This document shows positions 47,691 to 59,900 of a stretch of 64,000 nucleotides of DNA, in pieces; the stretch's first letter is position 1, and each line of letters begins with the position of its first letter. Origin of the DNA: Artemisia argyi (Eukaryota > Streptophyta > Magnoliopsida > Asterales > Asteraceae). The position numbers and the translations under genes were made by a program. The stretch is from contig CM060693.1 in assembly GCA_030686995.1 (NCBI GenBank), positions 116,658,728-116,722,727 of the forward strand, written 5' to 3'. The notes under the pieces were generated by a model that was not told the DNA's origin, did not search any database, and worked only from the letters and a program-made list of their open reading frames with translations.

Positions 47691-50600
47691 TTGTTTGATT
47701 CGGGCACAGATAAGAGTTTTATATCAGATACGTTTGCCCCTTTACTTAATGTTACCCCCTCTAAGCTGAACACCACTTACGAAGTCGAGATGGCTGACGG
47801 GAATTTAATAGATACCAATACTATCATGAAAGATTGTACCCTAACCCTATCAGAAAAACCTTTTTCCATTGATCTTATGTCGGTTCAACTTGGTAGTTTT
47901 GACGCTATCGTCGGCATGGATTGGCTATCCCACCATCGTGCTAGGATTCACCGTGACGACAAGGTCGTTCATATACCACTCAAGGATGAAACACTCATTG
48001 TCCAAGGCGACAAACGTAAACCTCGATATGGAATTATCTCATCTATGCAAGTGATAAAATACATGAAGGAAGGATGTCAGGTATTCATGACTCGTGTTAC
48101 GGAAAATAAGTCATCCGAAAAGCAACTTGATGACGTTCCTATCGTTAGGGATTTTCCTGAAGTATTCCCTGAAGAATTACCTGGTATTCCACCCGCACAT
48201 CAAGTAGAATTTCAGATTGAACTAGTGCCTGGAGCGGCACCAGTGGCCAAAGCACCTTATAGGCTAGCGCCATCTGAAATGGAACAATTGTCAGAACAAT
48301 TAAAGGAATTGTCCGAAAAAGGGTTTATTCGACCAAGCTCATCACCTTGGGGAGCTCCAGTTTTATTTGTTAAGAAGAAGGAGGGATCATTTCGAATGTG
48401 CATCGACTACCGGGAGTTGAATAAACTTACGGTAAAGAATCGATACCCATTGCCTCGAATTGATGACCTGTTTGATCAATTGCAAGGATCGAGTGTGTAC
48501 TCAAAAATTGATCTGAGATCGGGGTACCATCAATTAAGAGTTCGAGAAGAGGATATTCCGAAAACTGCATTCAGAACACGCTATGGCCACTACGAGTTTC
48601 ATGTAATGCCATTCGGGTTGACCAATGCACCAGCAGTTTTCATGGATTTGATGAATCGAGTGTGCAAACCTTACTTGGATAAGTTTGTAATACTATTCAT
48701 TGACGATATGTTGATCTACTCTCGCAACGAAAAGGAACACGTGGAACACTTACGAATCATTCTAGAACTACTCAAGAAAGAAGAACTGTACGCTAAGTTC
48801 TCCAAATACGACTTTTGGATTCGCACCGTGCAATTTTTAGGACACATCATAGATAGTTAAGGCATTCACGTAGACCCTGAAAAGATTGAGGCTGTAAAAG
48901 GTTGGTTGTCTCCTACAAACCCCACGGAGATACGTCAATTTTTAGGTCTCGCAGGTTACTACCGAAGATTTATTGAAGGATTTTCCAAGATTGCAAAACC
49001 TTTTACTAAGTTAACCCAAAAGAACGAGAAGTACATCTGGGAAGAAAAGGAAGAAGCAGCCTTCCAGTTGTTAAAACGAAAGCTTTGTGAAGCTCTAATA
49101 TTAGCCCTCTCAGAAGGAAATGAGGACTTTATAGTATATTGCGACGCATCTTATCATGGACTAGGAGCAGTTTTGATGCAAAGAAGCAAAGTGATAGCTT
49201 ATGCATCTCGACAATTGAAGAAACATGAGGAAAACTACACAACTCATGACTTGGAGTTAGGAGCTGTAGTGTTTGCACTCAATTTATGGAGACACTACTT
49301 GTATGGCACCAAATGTACCGTGTACACAGACCACAAGAGTCTTCAGCATTTTTTGGATCAAAAGGATTTAAATATGAGACAACGTCGCTGGCTAGAGCTA
49401 CTCAGCGATTATGATTGCGAGATACGTTACCACCGAGGAAAGGCTAATGTAGTAGCAGATGCGTTAAGCTGAAAAGAACGATTGAAACCACTCCAAGTTA
49501 GATCACTAGGGATGACTATTCACTCACCCCTTCCATCCCAAATCCTTACCGCACAGAGCGAAGCTCTTAAAGAAGAAAACCGACCCAAGGAAAAGATTTA
49601 CGGCATGCCCGAAAATAAGAACGGTTTCGTGAAGAAATCCGATGGAACACTGTGTTTCAAGGACAGAAGTTGGATCCCTCTGGTTGGAGGTATTCGTGAG
49701 CTCATCATGCATGAGTCCCACAAGTCAAAATACTCCATTCACCCAGGTTCCGACAAAATGTATCAGGATTTAAAGAAATTATATTGGTGGCCAAACATGA
49801 AGGCTAACATCGCAGAATATGTTAGTAAATGTTTGACGTGTTCAAGAGTAAAGGCAGAACATCAGAAACCTTTAGGTCTACTTGTACAACCTGAACTTCC
49901 TATGTGAAAATGGGAACGAATCACTATGGACTTCATCACCAAACTTCCAAGAACTTCATCCGGATACGACACGATATGGGTTATTGTTGATCTTCTCACA
50001 AAATCCGCTCATTTTCTACCCATCAAAGAAACCGATGAGATGAATACACTGGCTCAGCTGTATGTAAAGGAAATTGTCACTCGACATGGAGTACCAATTT
50101 CAATCATCTCGGATCGAGATAGTCGTTTCACCTCTCATTTATGGAAATCCTTACAAAAAGCCTTAGGAACTAAACTAGATATGAGCACCGCATACCACCC
50201 TCAAACTGATGGTCAAAGTGAAAGAACTATTCAAACCTTGGAAGATATGCTCCGAGCATGTGTTATTGATTTCGGAAAAGGTTGGGATAAGCACTTACCA
50301 TTAGCAGAGTTTTCATACAACAATAGTTACCACGCCAGCATAAAAGCAGCACCATTCGAAGCACTTTACGGTCGAAAGTGCAGATCGCCCGTTTGTTTGG
50401 CAGAAGTTGGAGAAAGACAACTTATAGGATCAGACCTTGTTCGGGAAACTACTGAGAAAATCATTAAGATTAAGCAACGTTTACAAGCAGCCCGAGACCG
50501 AAAGAAAAGCTACGCCGACATAAGAAGGAAACCCATGGAATTTCAAGTAGGAGATAGAGTCTTATTGAAAGTATCTCCCTGGAAAGGAATGGTACGATTT

Positions 50601-50966
50601 GGAAAACATGGAAAGTTGAACCCAAGATACATCGGTCCATTCAAAATCCTGGAAAAGATAGGACCCGTAGCTTATAAGCTCGAACTACCAGAACAACTTA
50701 GTCGGATTCACGACACCTTTCATGTGTCAAACCTTAAGAAATGTTTATCCAATGAATCTCTCGTTATTCCATTGAAAGAAATTCGACTAGATGACAACCT
50801 TGTCTTTACCGAGAAACCTATTGAAATCATGGATAGAGAAGTCAAACAACTCAAGCAAAACCGTATCCCTATTGTCAAAGTTCGTTGGGACTCCAAGCGA
50901 GGACCGGAATATACTTGGGAGCGCGAGGATCAGATTCGCTCCAAGTACCCACATCTCTTCACCTAA
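47691..50966 (+). pseudogene. Gypsy-1 pol: protease, RT, RNase H, integrase, chromodomain-like tail
   Basis: In order: protease [12 protein letters not shown] (47691-47726) and [12 protein letters not shown] with [30 protein letters not shown] and catalytic FIDD (48696-48707); RNase H with [21 protein letters not shown] and VYTDHKSLQ; integrase zinc module ([24 protein letters not shown]), core D in MDFITKLP, D in SDRDSRFTS and E in [15 protein letters not shown]-type motif [10 protein letters not shown]; and a tail [18 protein letters not shown] (chromodomain-like). Stops: TAA 48858-48860, TGA 49470-49472 and TGA 49905-49907, all in one frame with no frameshift. The tail may direct integration to particular chromatin in this family. 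Ends at TAA 50964-50966, 64 bp before the 3' LTR. Confidence 0.95.
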
Positions 50967-51013
50967 GACACCCTTGGCAACCATCTTAGACTAGAATTCC
51001 GGAACGGAATTTC

Positions 51014-51030
51014 CTGTAAGAGGTAGGTGA
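51014..51030 (+). other. Polypurine-rich tract of Gypsy-1
   Basis: GTAAGAGGTAGGTGA directly precedes the 3' LTR; purine-rich and in the expected place, though not a perfect tract. Confidence 0.65.
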
Positions 51031-52218
51031 TGTAACCTCTCGTAAATTTCCCTTACGATTAGTAAATGCTCACGAAGAAATAAAACGATGTTATGATAAC
51101 TTAACACCACTTTTACGGGTAACAATTTTTTTTTTATTATTAATGGCTTGATATTGGAACCACTACGATAACTGTGATTGACTATTTACCCAGGAACGAT
51201 GCTTACACACAACCTAGATAATCTATAATTATTGCGAACTATAAATATATAAAACGTTTATATTTATAACTATACGTTTCGTCTAAATACCATATACAAT
51301 TTTTATATTTCCCGAGCCTACAAAAATTCCCGAGAACGATCATTAATATTTTTGAACTTCGACACGATACCCGAAACACCCCATGTGGGCTCGCAACATA
51401 CAATGGGCCACGAAATCCAATTACAAACCAAACGGACTAGCTATTTCTTTCTTTTTTTGTTTTGGGCCGACACAACCATAAGCCCACAGGCCACAAGCCC
51501 AAACGCACCCTTAATAATTTTATTTTCTTTCCTTTGTTTTTCTGTCGCGACCAAGCTCCAAACCACCCTCATTTCTCTCAAATTCGACACATAACACAAC
51601 TATGTTTTCACATCTCTTGATTTACCTTGTTGCCAAGAAACAGAAATGATAAAACTTACACTTCCTCACACTCGTTTACTACCCTAGAAATGACCAAAAG
51701 CAAACCACAAAACGTCCAATATAAAAGATAAGTCAAAACGTGGCATGTTATTCCCTATCGCCACCCTTGCTCCCCAATGACAAGTAAACGAACAATGTAC
51801 ACCTTGTGACTGTCAGGAATGAACATGGAACAATCTCACAAAATCTTAGCCTTGTAAACTAACGATTGGACAAGAGAAGAGGCAATACTATTCGCTTAAT
51901 ATGCTACCCTCCTTCATGTGAACCCAACTTGTTCTTACACTCATAAACTAGCTATATAAACTTCACCATGCAAGCACAAATCACTACATGCACTATACGT
52001 ACCACTCCACAAAAATAATAACGAGAGGATGAGTTGTTGAAGGACGAACGGATTGTCAAGTGTACCGCGCCTCAAGTGAACCTAGGACATCAAGCTTGAC
52101 GCCTCTTGAACCACTGCTGGGACGTGAACCATTCTACCTTGATCTCTCGTACCAACTTGAACCATACGTTAAGAATACTCCACCTTTGAAAGGTGAGGTG
52201 AGACCTTGACTTTCTTTC

Positions 52219-52221
<3 letters not shown>

Positions 52222-52300
<79 letters not shown>
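52222..52300. repeat. (TA)n microsatellite, expanded only in the 3' LTR
   Basis: About 79 bp of TA; the 5' LTR has only about five TA units at the matching place (30324-30333). Confidence 0.96.
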
Positions 52301-52302
<2 letters not shown>

Positions 52303-53277
52303 TACACTATATTTTTGCACTCACACTTACTATAAATAAATCGTAAACTATAAACACAACACATATGTTTTATGTATCGTACTATTAGTTGGCTAGACCA
52401 TTAATGAGAACCTGTAACGACTTTGAACTCATATTAACGTATACACAAGTAAAATCATACGTTTCTAACTGGTATTGAACCCATACGATTTCTACTAAAA
52501 CACTTGGAATATTTTTCAAGTTTTATAGTTTTTGCGTTATGAGTTTTGACCATATACTTTGGCCTCGCCATTTTAAATTTCGACACATGACCACCCAATA
52601 TTTGAACATGAACTAATTATCTACCTGGTAAACTAACGAGAATGATAAATATTTAGACTTAATAACTTGATTTGATAGCCTAAACGAACCTAAAGTGTAT
52701 CGCTAATCTCATAAGAATTTCAGGAAATTAAAATAAAATTTGGGCCGTAAAGCCCAATAAGCTGTTTTCAGCTTATTACAATAAGCTGAGTACAAAAGCT
52801 CTTTTGAAATGTTTTTGTAACTTAAAATGATGGACTTTGATAAGTCTAGTGTTCTCCCAAACCTTTTGGATCGAAAAACACTAAAGGGCTCGTAAGGCCC
52901 ATTTAAGTGAAAATAAGAGATTTAAGCTAATAAGCTGTGGAAATAAGCTGTTTTGAACATTCTGAGCTTATTGGAATATTAAAAATGTTAAGTTTCAAGT
53001 TTGGAAATTTTTGGACTATTTTGGCAAAATTTCATTAACGAGGGACTAAAATTGTCAAAATTGTAAACTATGGGTAAAAACTGTCAAAATCTGTTTTCTA
53101 AGGATATAAACTGTTAATATGGAAACTTGGTGTTAATAAATGTAAATATTGATGTGATTGGACCTAAAACGTAATAATATATAACTTTGGACTAACGACG
53201 TAAATATATTCCGTTAAGGGTAAAATGTGTAAATTGGAGAAACTTAAAGGATCGAATAGTAATATTGATTTTGAATA

Positions 53278-53384
<107 letters not shown>

Positions 53385-53395
53385 TAGCTTTCAAA

Positions 53396-53414
53396 GCCCG
53401 CCCGATGGGCGGGC
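53396..53414 (-). terminator. Helitron 3' terminal hairpin
   Basis: 19-nt palindrome, 8-bp GC stem and 3-nt loop, 8 nt before the terminal CTAG. In Helitrons such a hairpin acts as the replication/transposition terminator. Confidence 0.88.
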
Positions 53415-55665
53415 ATGACTTGTAAATATCCTTTAAATGTATTAGTTTATGAATAGCAAAATATATTATACCGATTTGAATTTTTGTATCAACAATGGCG
53501 CATATAATTGTCCATTTACTTTATTAAATAGCTTAACGGTAGAATTATTTTCATATTAGGATAATATAAGGTTTTGATTTTTGTGGTAAATGAAACTTGT
53601 TTATTAAAAAAGCTATCTACAATGCGTTTATGTTATTAAGTTTTGTGACAGCTTGATAAAGTTTGTCAGGTAAGAAAAGCAACCACTATTCATACATAAT
53701 AACACATCGATATAATGCATTGTATTAAATATCATTGCGGCGGTTTTTTTATTAAAACCAATTAACCAATTTCAAGTTATGTACTTATATGTTTCACGCA
53801 TCACATGTAAGTCGTATACAAAATGAGTTACCTCGTTTAATAGACAATTCCAAACACCGCTAATATAATGAGTTACCTCGTTTATTTGTCCAAAATGCAT
53901 CGCAAGATTAAATTAGTTAAACTTTGACTTTTGATGCCAAATAGTCATGCTACAAAATGCAAATATTGTTATGAATGTCACAAAGTGAGCTCACATATTG
54001 TGGTACTTCATTAGGGGATTACATACTATATTAAATTCCATATTTGAAGTCAACTAATTTAACATAAATCGTAAGGGAGTATTTGGATCATAGGCATTTT
54101 TATTCATTTTACGGCAATGGCAAACATGAGGCACGAGATACTTAAGACAAGATAAAAATGAAGCCACAACCTTGTTGTGAGAAGAACCAACACCCGAGTC
54201 CTGGAAGTGAAGGTTGTTGATGGACAAGTCTCTCCTCTTACTTTCCAACTCTCACAAACCTGTTATTAACCCATCATCGAACAAATGTTAAAATTAATAT
54301 TAGAAGGCATCATACGTGTCATCCACATTATTTTATAAAGTGGCAAAATGGGTGGGCTGGGTGAATTGGTTAATGGGTAAAAATGCATTTGTAATAGAAA
54401 AATAATCTACAAATTAACTAAACATCTAGCAAACATAATCTACATATTATTAGAAAAATTTTCTACAGATTAACAAAACATTTAATAAATTTTTATACAC
54501 TGTGAATAGGCTTTAGGAGACTTTCAAATTTGAACCCGTTTGACTTGTTTAACCCCTATGGCCCTTTCCTCTAACTTCTTTAACTTACTTATAAAGCCCG
54601 CCTGATTATACATTACGAATAGGCTTTTGGGACTATGTTCGTAATTAAAAAGATTTTCCTGATGCAAGCATGTTTGCATAAACCATTCAAAAGTGGTACA
54701 TACATCTTTATTTTTTTAATGTAACTACTCAAATGTACATTATGCCAAACACCCCTGATACTGCAACTCTTATAATATTTAGATTTACGCTATGTCAATC
54801 ACCCTTTAAATTGCAACTCCTGTAATAATGTAACTTTTTAGATTTAGACTATGATAAACACTTAAATATACACTCTGCCAAACATCACTTTTCTGCATTT
54901 TTTTATTTACAGTTAACTTTAATTTTGGGATAGGAACTAAACAAACTAAATTTAGATTTATAGTCTTATGTTTCTAAAAGTTTAAAGAACTAAACAAATT
55001 ACACAAATATTTGAAGACTTAGGAGATGACTTACCAAATTTGATCTTCAGTGAGATGTTACTTCAGTACACTGGTACAATTGGTGAAACGGGTTAACTGC
55101 ACAACTTCCAACCTGGCACCGACTCAAAAAGTCGATATTATTACGCTCCAAAGCCACATCAATAGACTCTCTCAATATAGCAAGTAAATGAAGGGTCCAA
55201 TAACATAACCACGGCCGGCTATAAAACATCATAAACATCCATTACAAACCATTATATCCTAATTACTAACACCTCATACCAATTAAATCATAACAACTCC
55301 CATACCATTTAGCTGGTTTTAAGTAATCATTTTTCTAAGCATATATAGGAATACACTTTTCATATTTATCATCATCATGTGATTACTGAAGGTCAAACAT
55401 AAGAAACCTTTGAAGGAAAAGAGCATACCAAGAACAACCAGAACCAAAGATAGCCATAAAGTACCAGGTGTCGACTGTCTAATAATGGAGTGAGAAGTAG
55501 CAACATTTGAAGAACGTTACTCATGTATTCTACCTTTGATCGTGTTACTGTTCATTCAAGAAGTGATCGCATACAAAACATGTTTCCACCCATTTTTACA
55601 CTAATCTATTAAACCTATTAAAAATTATATTTTTCTTTCAATATTTCAAACCTGTTAAAAATTAT
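53415..55665. other. Helitron interior, no recognisable gene
   Basis: AT-rich. Short minus-strand frames at 54054-54248 and 55047-55238 have no similarity I can name. Confidence 0.5.
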
Positions 55666-55960
55666 GGGAAAATTCTTTTAAAACGTACCATACTTGTCCA
55701 AAAAATCACTTTTGCGTATCGAACTTTTTTTTTCTTTATTGGGTTACTAAACTTTCATTTTTGGCCTCTTTTATGCACTTTGGGACGTTTTTGCCCCTCA
55801 AATTTTTTAAAATCCAGGGGCAAAAATGTCATAAAAACGTCCCAAAGTGCGTAAAAGAGGCCAAAAATGAAAGTTTAGCACCATAATAGCGAAAATTAAA
55901 AGTATGTTACTCAAAAGTGATTTTTTTGACAAGTATGGTACGTTTTGAAAGAATTTTCCC
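55666..55960. mobile_element. Mutator-like foldback MITE, 295 bp
   Basis: The left arm starting GGGAAAATTCTTTTAAAACG is the near-perfect complement of the right arm ending in GAATTTTCCC; pairing extends through the ACCATACTTGTC, AAACTTTCATTTTTGGCC and GGGACGTTTTTGCCCCT blocks to a small loop near 55805. Flanking direct repeat AAAAATTAT (55657-55665 and 55961-55969) is 9 bp, the length typical of Mutator superfamily insertions. No coding capacity. Confidence 0.85.
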
Positions 55961-55969
55961 AAAAATTAT

Positions 55970-56400
55970 ATTTTTCTGTCAATATTATTTTTATAAAAAC
56001 TTGATGATAAGTAAATCATCATTGTTGGTAAAAGAAAAAAGGAAAAAGAAAAAAAGAACATACTTGTTGTCTAAGAGTTGTTAGATGTGCTTGCTTTCTC
56101 ATTCTCGAGCGCCTAGCAGATTCTCTAATTCAAACCATGTTGAAACATAGCCAGCCATATAAGTAGTAGAAGTGACCAAGTTTTCTTTCATAGCATCATG
56201 AAACAAAAAATATTACCTCCTAATCTTTTTTTTTTATACATCTGTTCGTCGTTGTTCTCAGTAGTATTGGTAATACGCTCATGAGCTGGGTGATCAGTTG
56301 CAACTTCAAATGTTTGATTGATCGAAGTATATATACAAATGTATTCCCTGAGGATTAAAGATTTCTGATCAGTGATCAATTTAATATTCATTAAGAATAA
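55970..56400. other. Helitron interior between the MITE and gene fragments
   Basis: No feature recognised; a minus-strand frame 56188-56391 looks like chance or an altered exon. Confidence 0.4.
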
Positions 56401-56409
56401 GAATAGAAT

Positions 56410-56905
56410 ACCTTTTCATCAAGCATGTCCACCATATTGAATGAGCATTCAGCCAATAAGAAATGTGTCTTAAAGTATAATAATAGTGCAGCGTATACTT
56501 TAAAAACCATAGTACAAAAGCTTTGTCACGTAGCACCCGCACTTCCTCAATCAACCCAACACCGAGGGAATGAAAGTGACGATAACCTGGAGTTCACAAT
56601 GACGATTAATCTCATTTGATTCTTTTCATATTTCTGGGGCAAGGTTGCCAACATATACAGTTATGTATTGAGGATTATTTTCAGGGGCGTCACCATTAGT
56701 TGGCTCTTTAACATCCTCTGATCCCATGTACCCTTGCATCCCTATAATGGATAAAAATACATATGAAAAAATAATGTCTAAGAGAGAGAGAGAGAGAGAG
56801 AGAGATGGTACTCACAAACAGTTGGTACAGACAGAGAAGAAAGCATATAACATAGCATCCGTGACCTCAAGGCTAAGATCACCAACAAATATGCTAAAGT
56901 GACCT
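56410..56905 (-). pseudogene. UBP1-like: Captured fragments of an oligouridylate-binding protein 1 (UBP1)-like gene
   Basis: Three minus-strand pieces in gene order. Piece 1 (56905-56825): acceptor TTTGCAG, then GHFSIFVGDLSLEVTDAMLY, the RNP2 start of RRM2. Piece 2 (56741-56630): DARV then WDQ, a jump, and [20 protein letters not shown] followed by NLAPE, the linker and RNP2 of RRM3. Piece 3 (about 56581-56515): RHFHSLGVGLIEEVRVLRDK, the middle of RRM3. UBP1 is a three-RRM nuclear protein that binds U-rich RNA and acts in pre-mRNA processing and stress granules. Here most of RRM2 is deleted, a (GA)n tract interrupts the intron, and stops and shifts break the frame, so it is not functional. 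Confidence 0.85.
56780..56805. repeat. (GA)n microsatellite
   Basis: About 13 AG units, in what would be an intron of the UBP1-like fragment. Confidence 0.95.
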
Positions 56906-56909
56906 GCAA

Positions 56910-59900
56910 ATCAAGAAAATAACAATGTCAAACAGCATATCAGTGCCCCAGTTTTTAATTAACTGTTTCCAAAATAGACAATAAGGCCTACCAGTTGTAG
57001 CCTCAACCCTCTCCTGTTCCTTTATTGACACCTGTCACAACAACAACCTTCCGCGTATCAGTATTAGGTGAAGCATCAGACATATGTTAATCCTCGGAAA
57101 AAGAGTAACATATTTATAGTACGACTACTCGAATGTGTAAAAATTTTATGAACCAACTTACCGCTGGCTGAGGAATGTAAAAGGTTGCATCTACACGTGT
57201 GCTACCACTTCCCTTTTGTAATTGTTGATTAATATCTACAAAAATAGTAGAATATCAACGGTTAGCATAATTGAATGTCAAATTTTTATCGTATATACAG
57301 CAACCTTAAAACTTGAAACAAATTAGAGAACCTAGTTTCAGAAATGGGATCTTGAATTTATTGGTAACATGTTCAGCAAACATAAGTTCTTTAGTTGATC
57401 AATACAAAATAATAGTTGCCAACGTTCGTTTACTTGAATATTGAAAACAATAACTAATGTTTTTGTACCTAGTGGTTTAAAATGTGTCGGCCAGTATGTC
57501 TAAATCTAATTGGAGCATCAGGTTTCTGCTCACATTCATTCATCCGATTAAAGCATTTGGCCAAATACAACCTTGTTGAGCCGCTACCTAAAAATATCAA
57601 AACAACAATATTAGCCAATGGCAAATTTAGTTCCTAAATACCATTCTTATAATTGTTCAGTTACCTATGCTGTTGGACGAAGACTCTTCATTTTAGTATC
57701 CACTTCAAAAAGTGCTGCTATAAGGGGGTATTTGCTGGTGTAAAAGTTGTTGGCTGGCTTCTGTAAAGGGGTATTTGGTTCTACTGTAAAGTGGTGTTTT
57801 GGTTGCTGTTAGGAGGGTATTTGGAAAGTATGACATTCGTAAATACTATATGTCCATAGAGGTTGAAACTTCGCGAGATTAATTATCCTTCTATGGCAGT
57901 CCTAGTTGTAGTGAAATCTATTTTAGTATGTATATTGTATATGATTTAAATAATGATTTAATATACATGTTAGTATAGCATTAGTCACATCAGCTCGTGC
58001 TTATAGGAGTATGACTACTTACCTGAGTTCTAAATTCAGATCCAACATTTAGGCCCATTTCAGCATTATTTGAAAAGGAAGGCTTGGTACTTCAAAATGA
58101 CTTTCCAATCCTATCCCATCCATCCAGACTCTGAATCTCCTCAACTACCAAATTCTCCTTTTTAGTCGATTTATACATTTTTTTCTGCATACAGCTGAAG
58201 TACATCCAAACACTATTTTACCGCTTGTGACATACAACTGATAATCCGATTCTAATAATATTAGGAAAAATTACTGATTATGAACATAAAGTTATGAGTT
58301 GAATAAGGCCTACTTTGTTTATGGCCACAATGTATTTATTGTGCCCAATATCCCCTAAATCACTTTCTTAAACAAACTCTGGATTAGGAATATCATGACC
58401 ATCAACCACAGCATGATATCGTGGAGACGCGGAAAATAATGAGACAACAAATCAACTTTGCATTGGAGTAAGAATTGGTTCCAATAAAACAATAAAAGGT
58501 GATTTGGCTATTGAGATTTTACCTTGCAATATGATTGTACTTTTAGAAAACCAAGGTATGTACACGTTATGATATGGCATAGTAGACTTGTGTCTAAGAA
58601 TTGCTACTTGAAAAGACGGTGTAAGCTATTCATTACTTTTGTTATGCCAACCTCACAGTTGCAATTAAACAACACATCCAAACACCACTTGTCACTTTCA
58701 CTTGCTAAGGTATAGATGAAATTTAAAAAAGACTGTAGTTTACCTTGATGTTGTGGGGCAAAACAGGTCCTGCAGCGAAATTCTCAGAAGGAACCATTCA
58801 CCATAGCTTGCATACTCTGGCACTTTGTTGAATCAATGTAAAATTGTTGTACATCAATAATATCCATGTTAAATGTATGCAAGGTAATAAACACATAAAA
58901 TGCACACCATATGATCAAGTTTCTGAAACATCCTGCATACTTGCTTCACTTGAAGGTAAATATGTAAATGTGAATCTACAAAAAGTAATAAGTTTGAAAA
59001 AAGCAATCTCAAACTGATCTTTTTCTTTCTAGGTGTATGATACTTTTTTCGAATAAAATGGCAACTGCTTTTTGTAGTCCCTTACTGATCCTGCTTCCAT
59101 ATTGTAAGGTATTTGGGACACACCATGTAGAGTACTATGGTCATCGTGAAAGGAATTAGTATGACCACTTGAAGCGTCTTTTCTATTTTGTGCCATGTTT
59201 TGGTTTATTAACCATATCCTGTTTGGACCGTTGCAACCTGTAGTGACAAATGGCATACTTTTACCCAAACCCATTTTGACCCATCACCCAACCTGTTCAT
59301 CTTGGCACTTCTACTTATACTATTAACACAATAGTATTCTCCTTTACCATGTTCTTCTAAAAGCTTATACCTAACCAATTTAAAAGATCAAAGTAAATAA
59401 AACATATATTAAAACAAACGAAGTAGCTTAATCTACGCTTTCGTTTACTTTCAACCCATAACACCTTTTGTTCAATGGTATGTATCGTAATAAATACTTT
59501 CAACCCGTTAGACTCATTTTTTTAGCTTTCCAAAAATGACATAGTTTTCCTTAATTATATAAAATAGAAATATGTACCAGGTATAGTTACTGGATTATGA
59601 GCCTTTAACAACGGTAGGTCATCAGTAAGTGGCTCGTCTTTTTGGACTATAAAAGCAGTTGGTATAAGATAACTGAAATGTGGCGCTCTTCTTGTCCGTG
59701 CACCTGCTCTTATCGGAGGTGTACGACATGCTCCTGGAAATACTGAATTCACCATTTTTCAGATGGCTTATAATCTACATTTTAGATTGTAAATTTGTCA
59801 CAGGATATTTTACAATGGGTTGGTAAATAGCATTAGTAAGGAATCGGAAAACATGCATCGAAAGATTGTTGCATTAACCTCTGTGCGCAACAGCCGGTAC

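Noticed and set aside
57000..57085. Short-chain dehydrogenase start (KVVVVTGVNKGTG on the minus strand)
   Set aside because: Only 13 residues resemble a Rossmann glycine motif, a stop follows at once, and the stretch fits an intron ending in TTGTGACAG.
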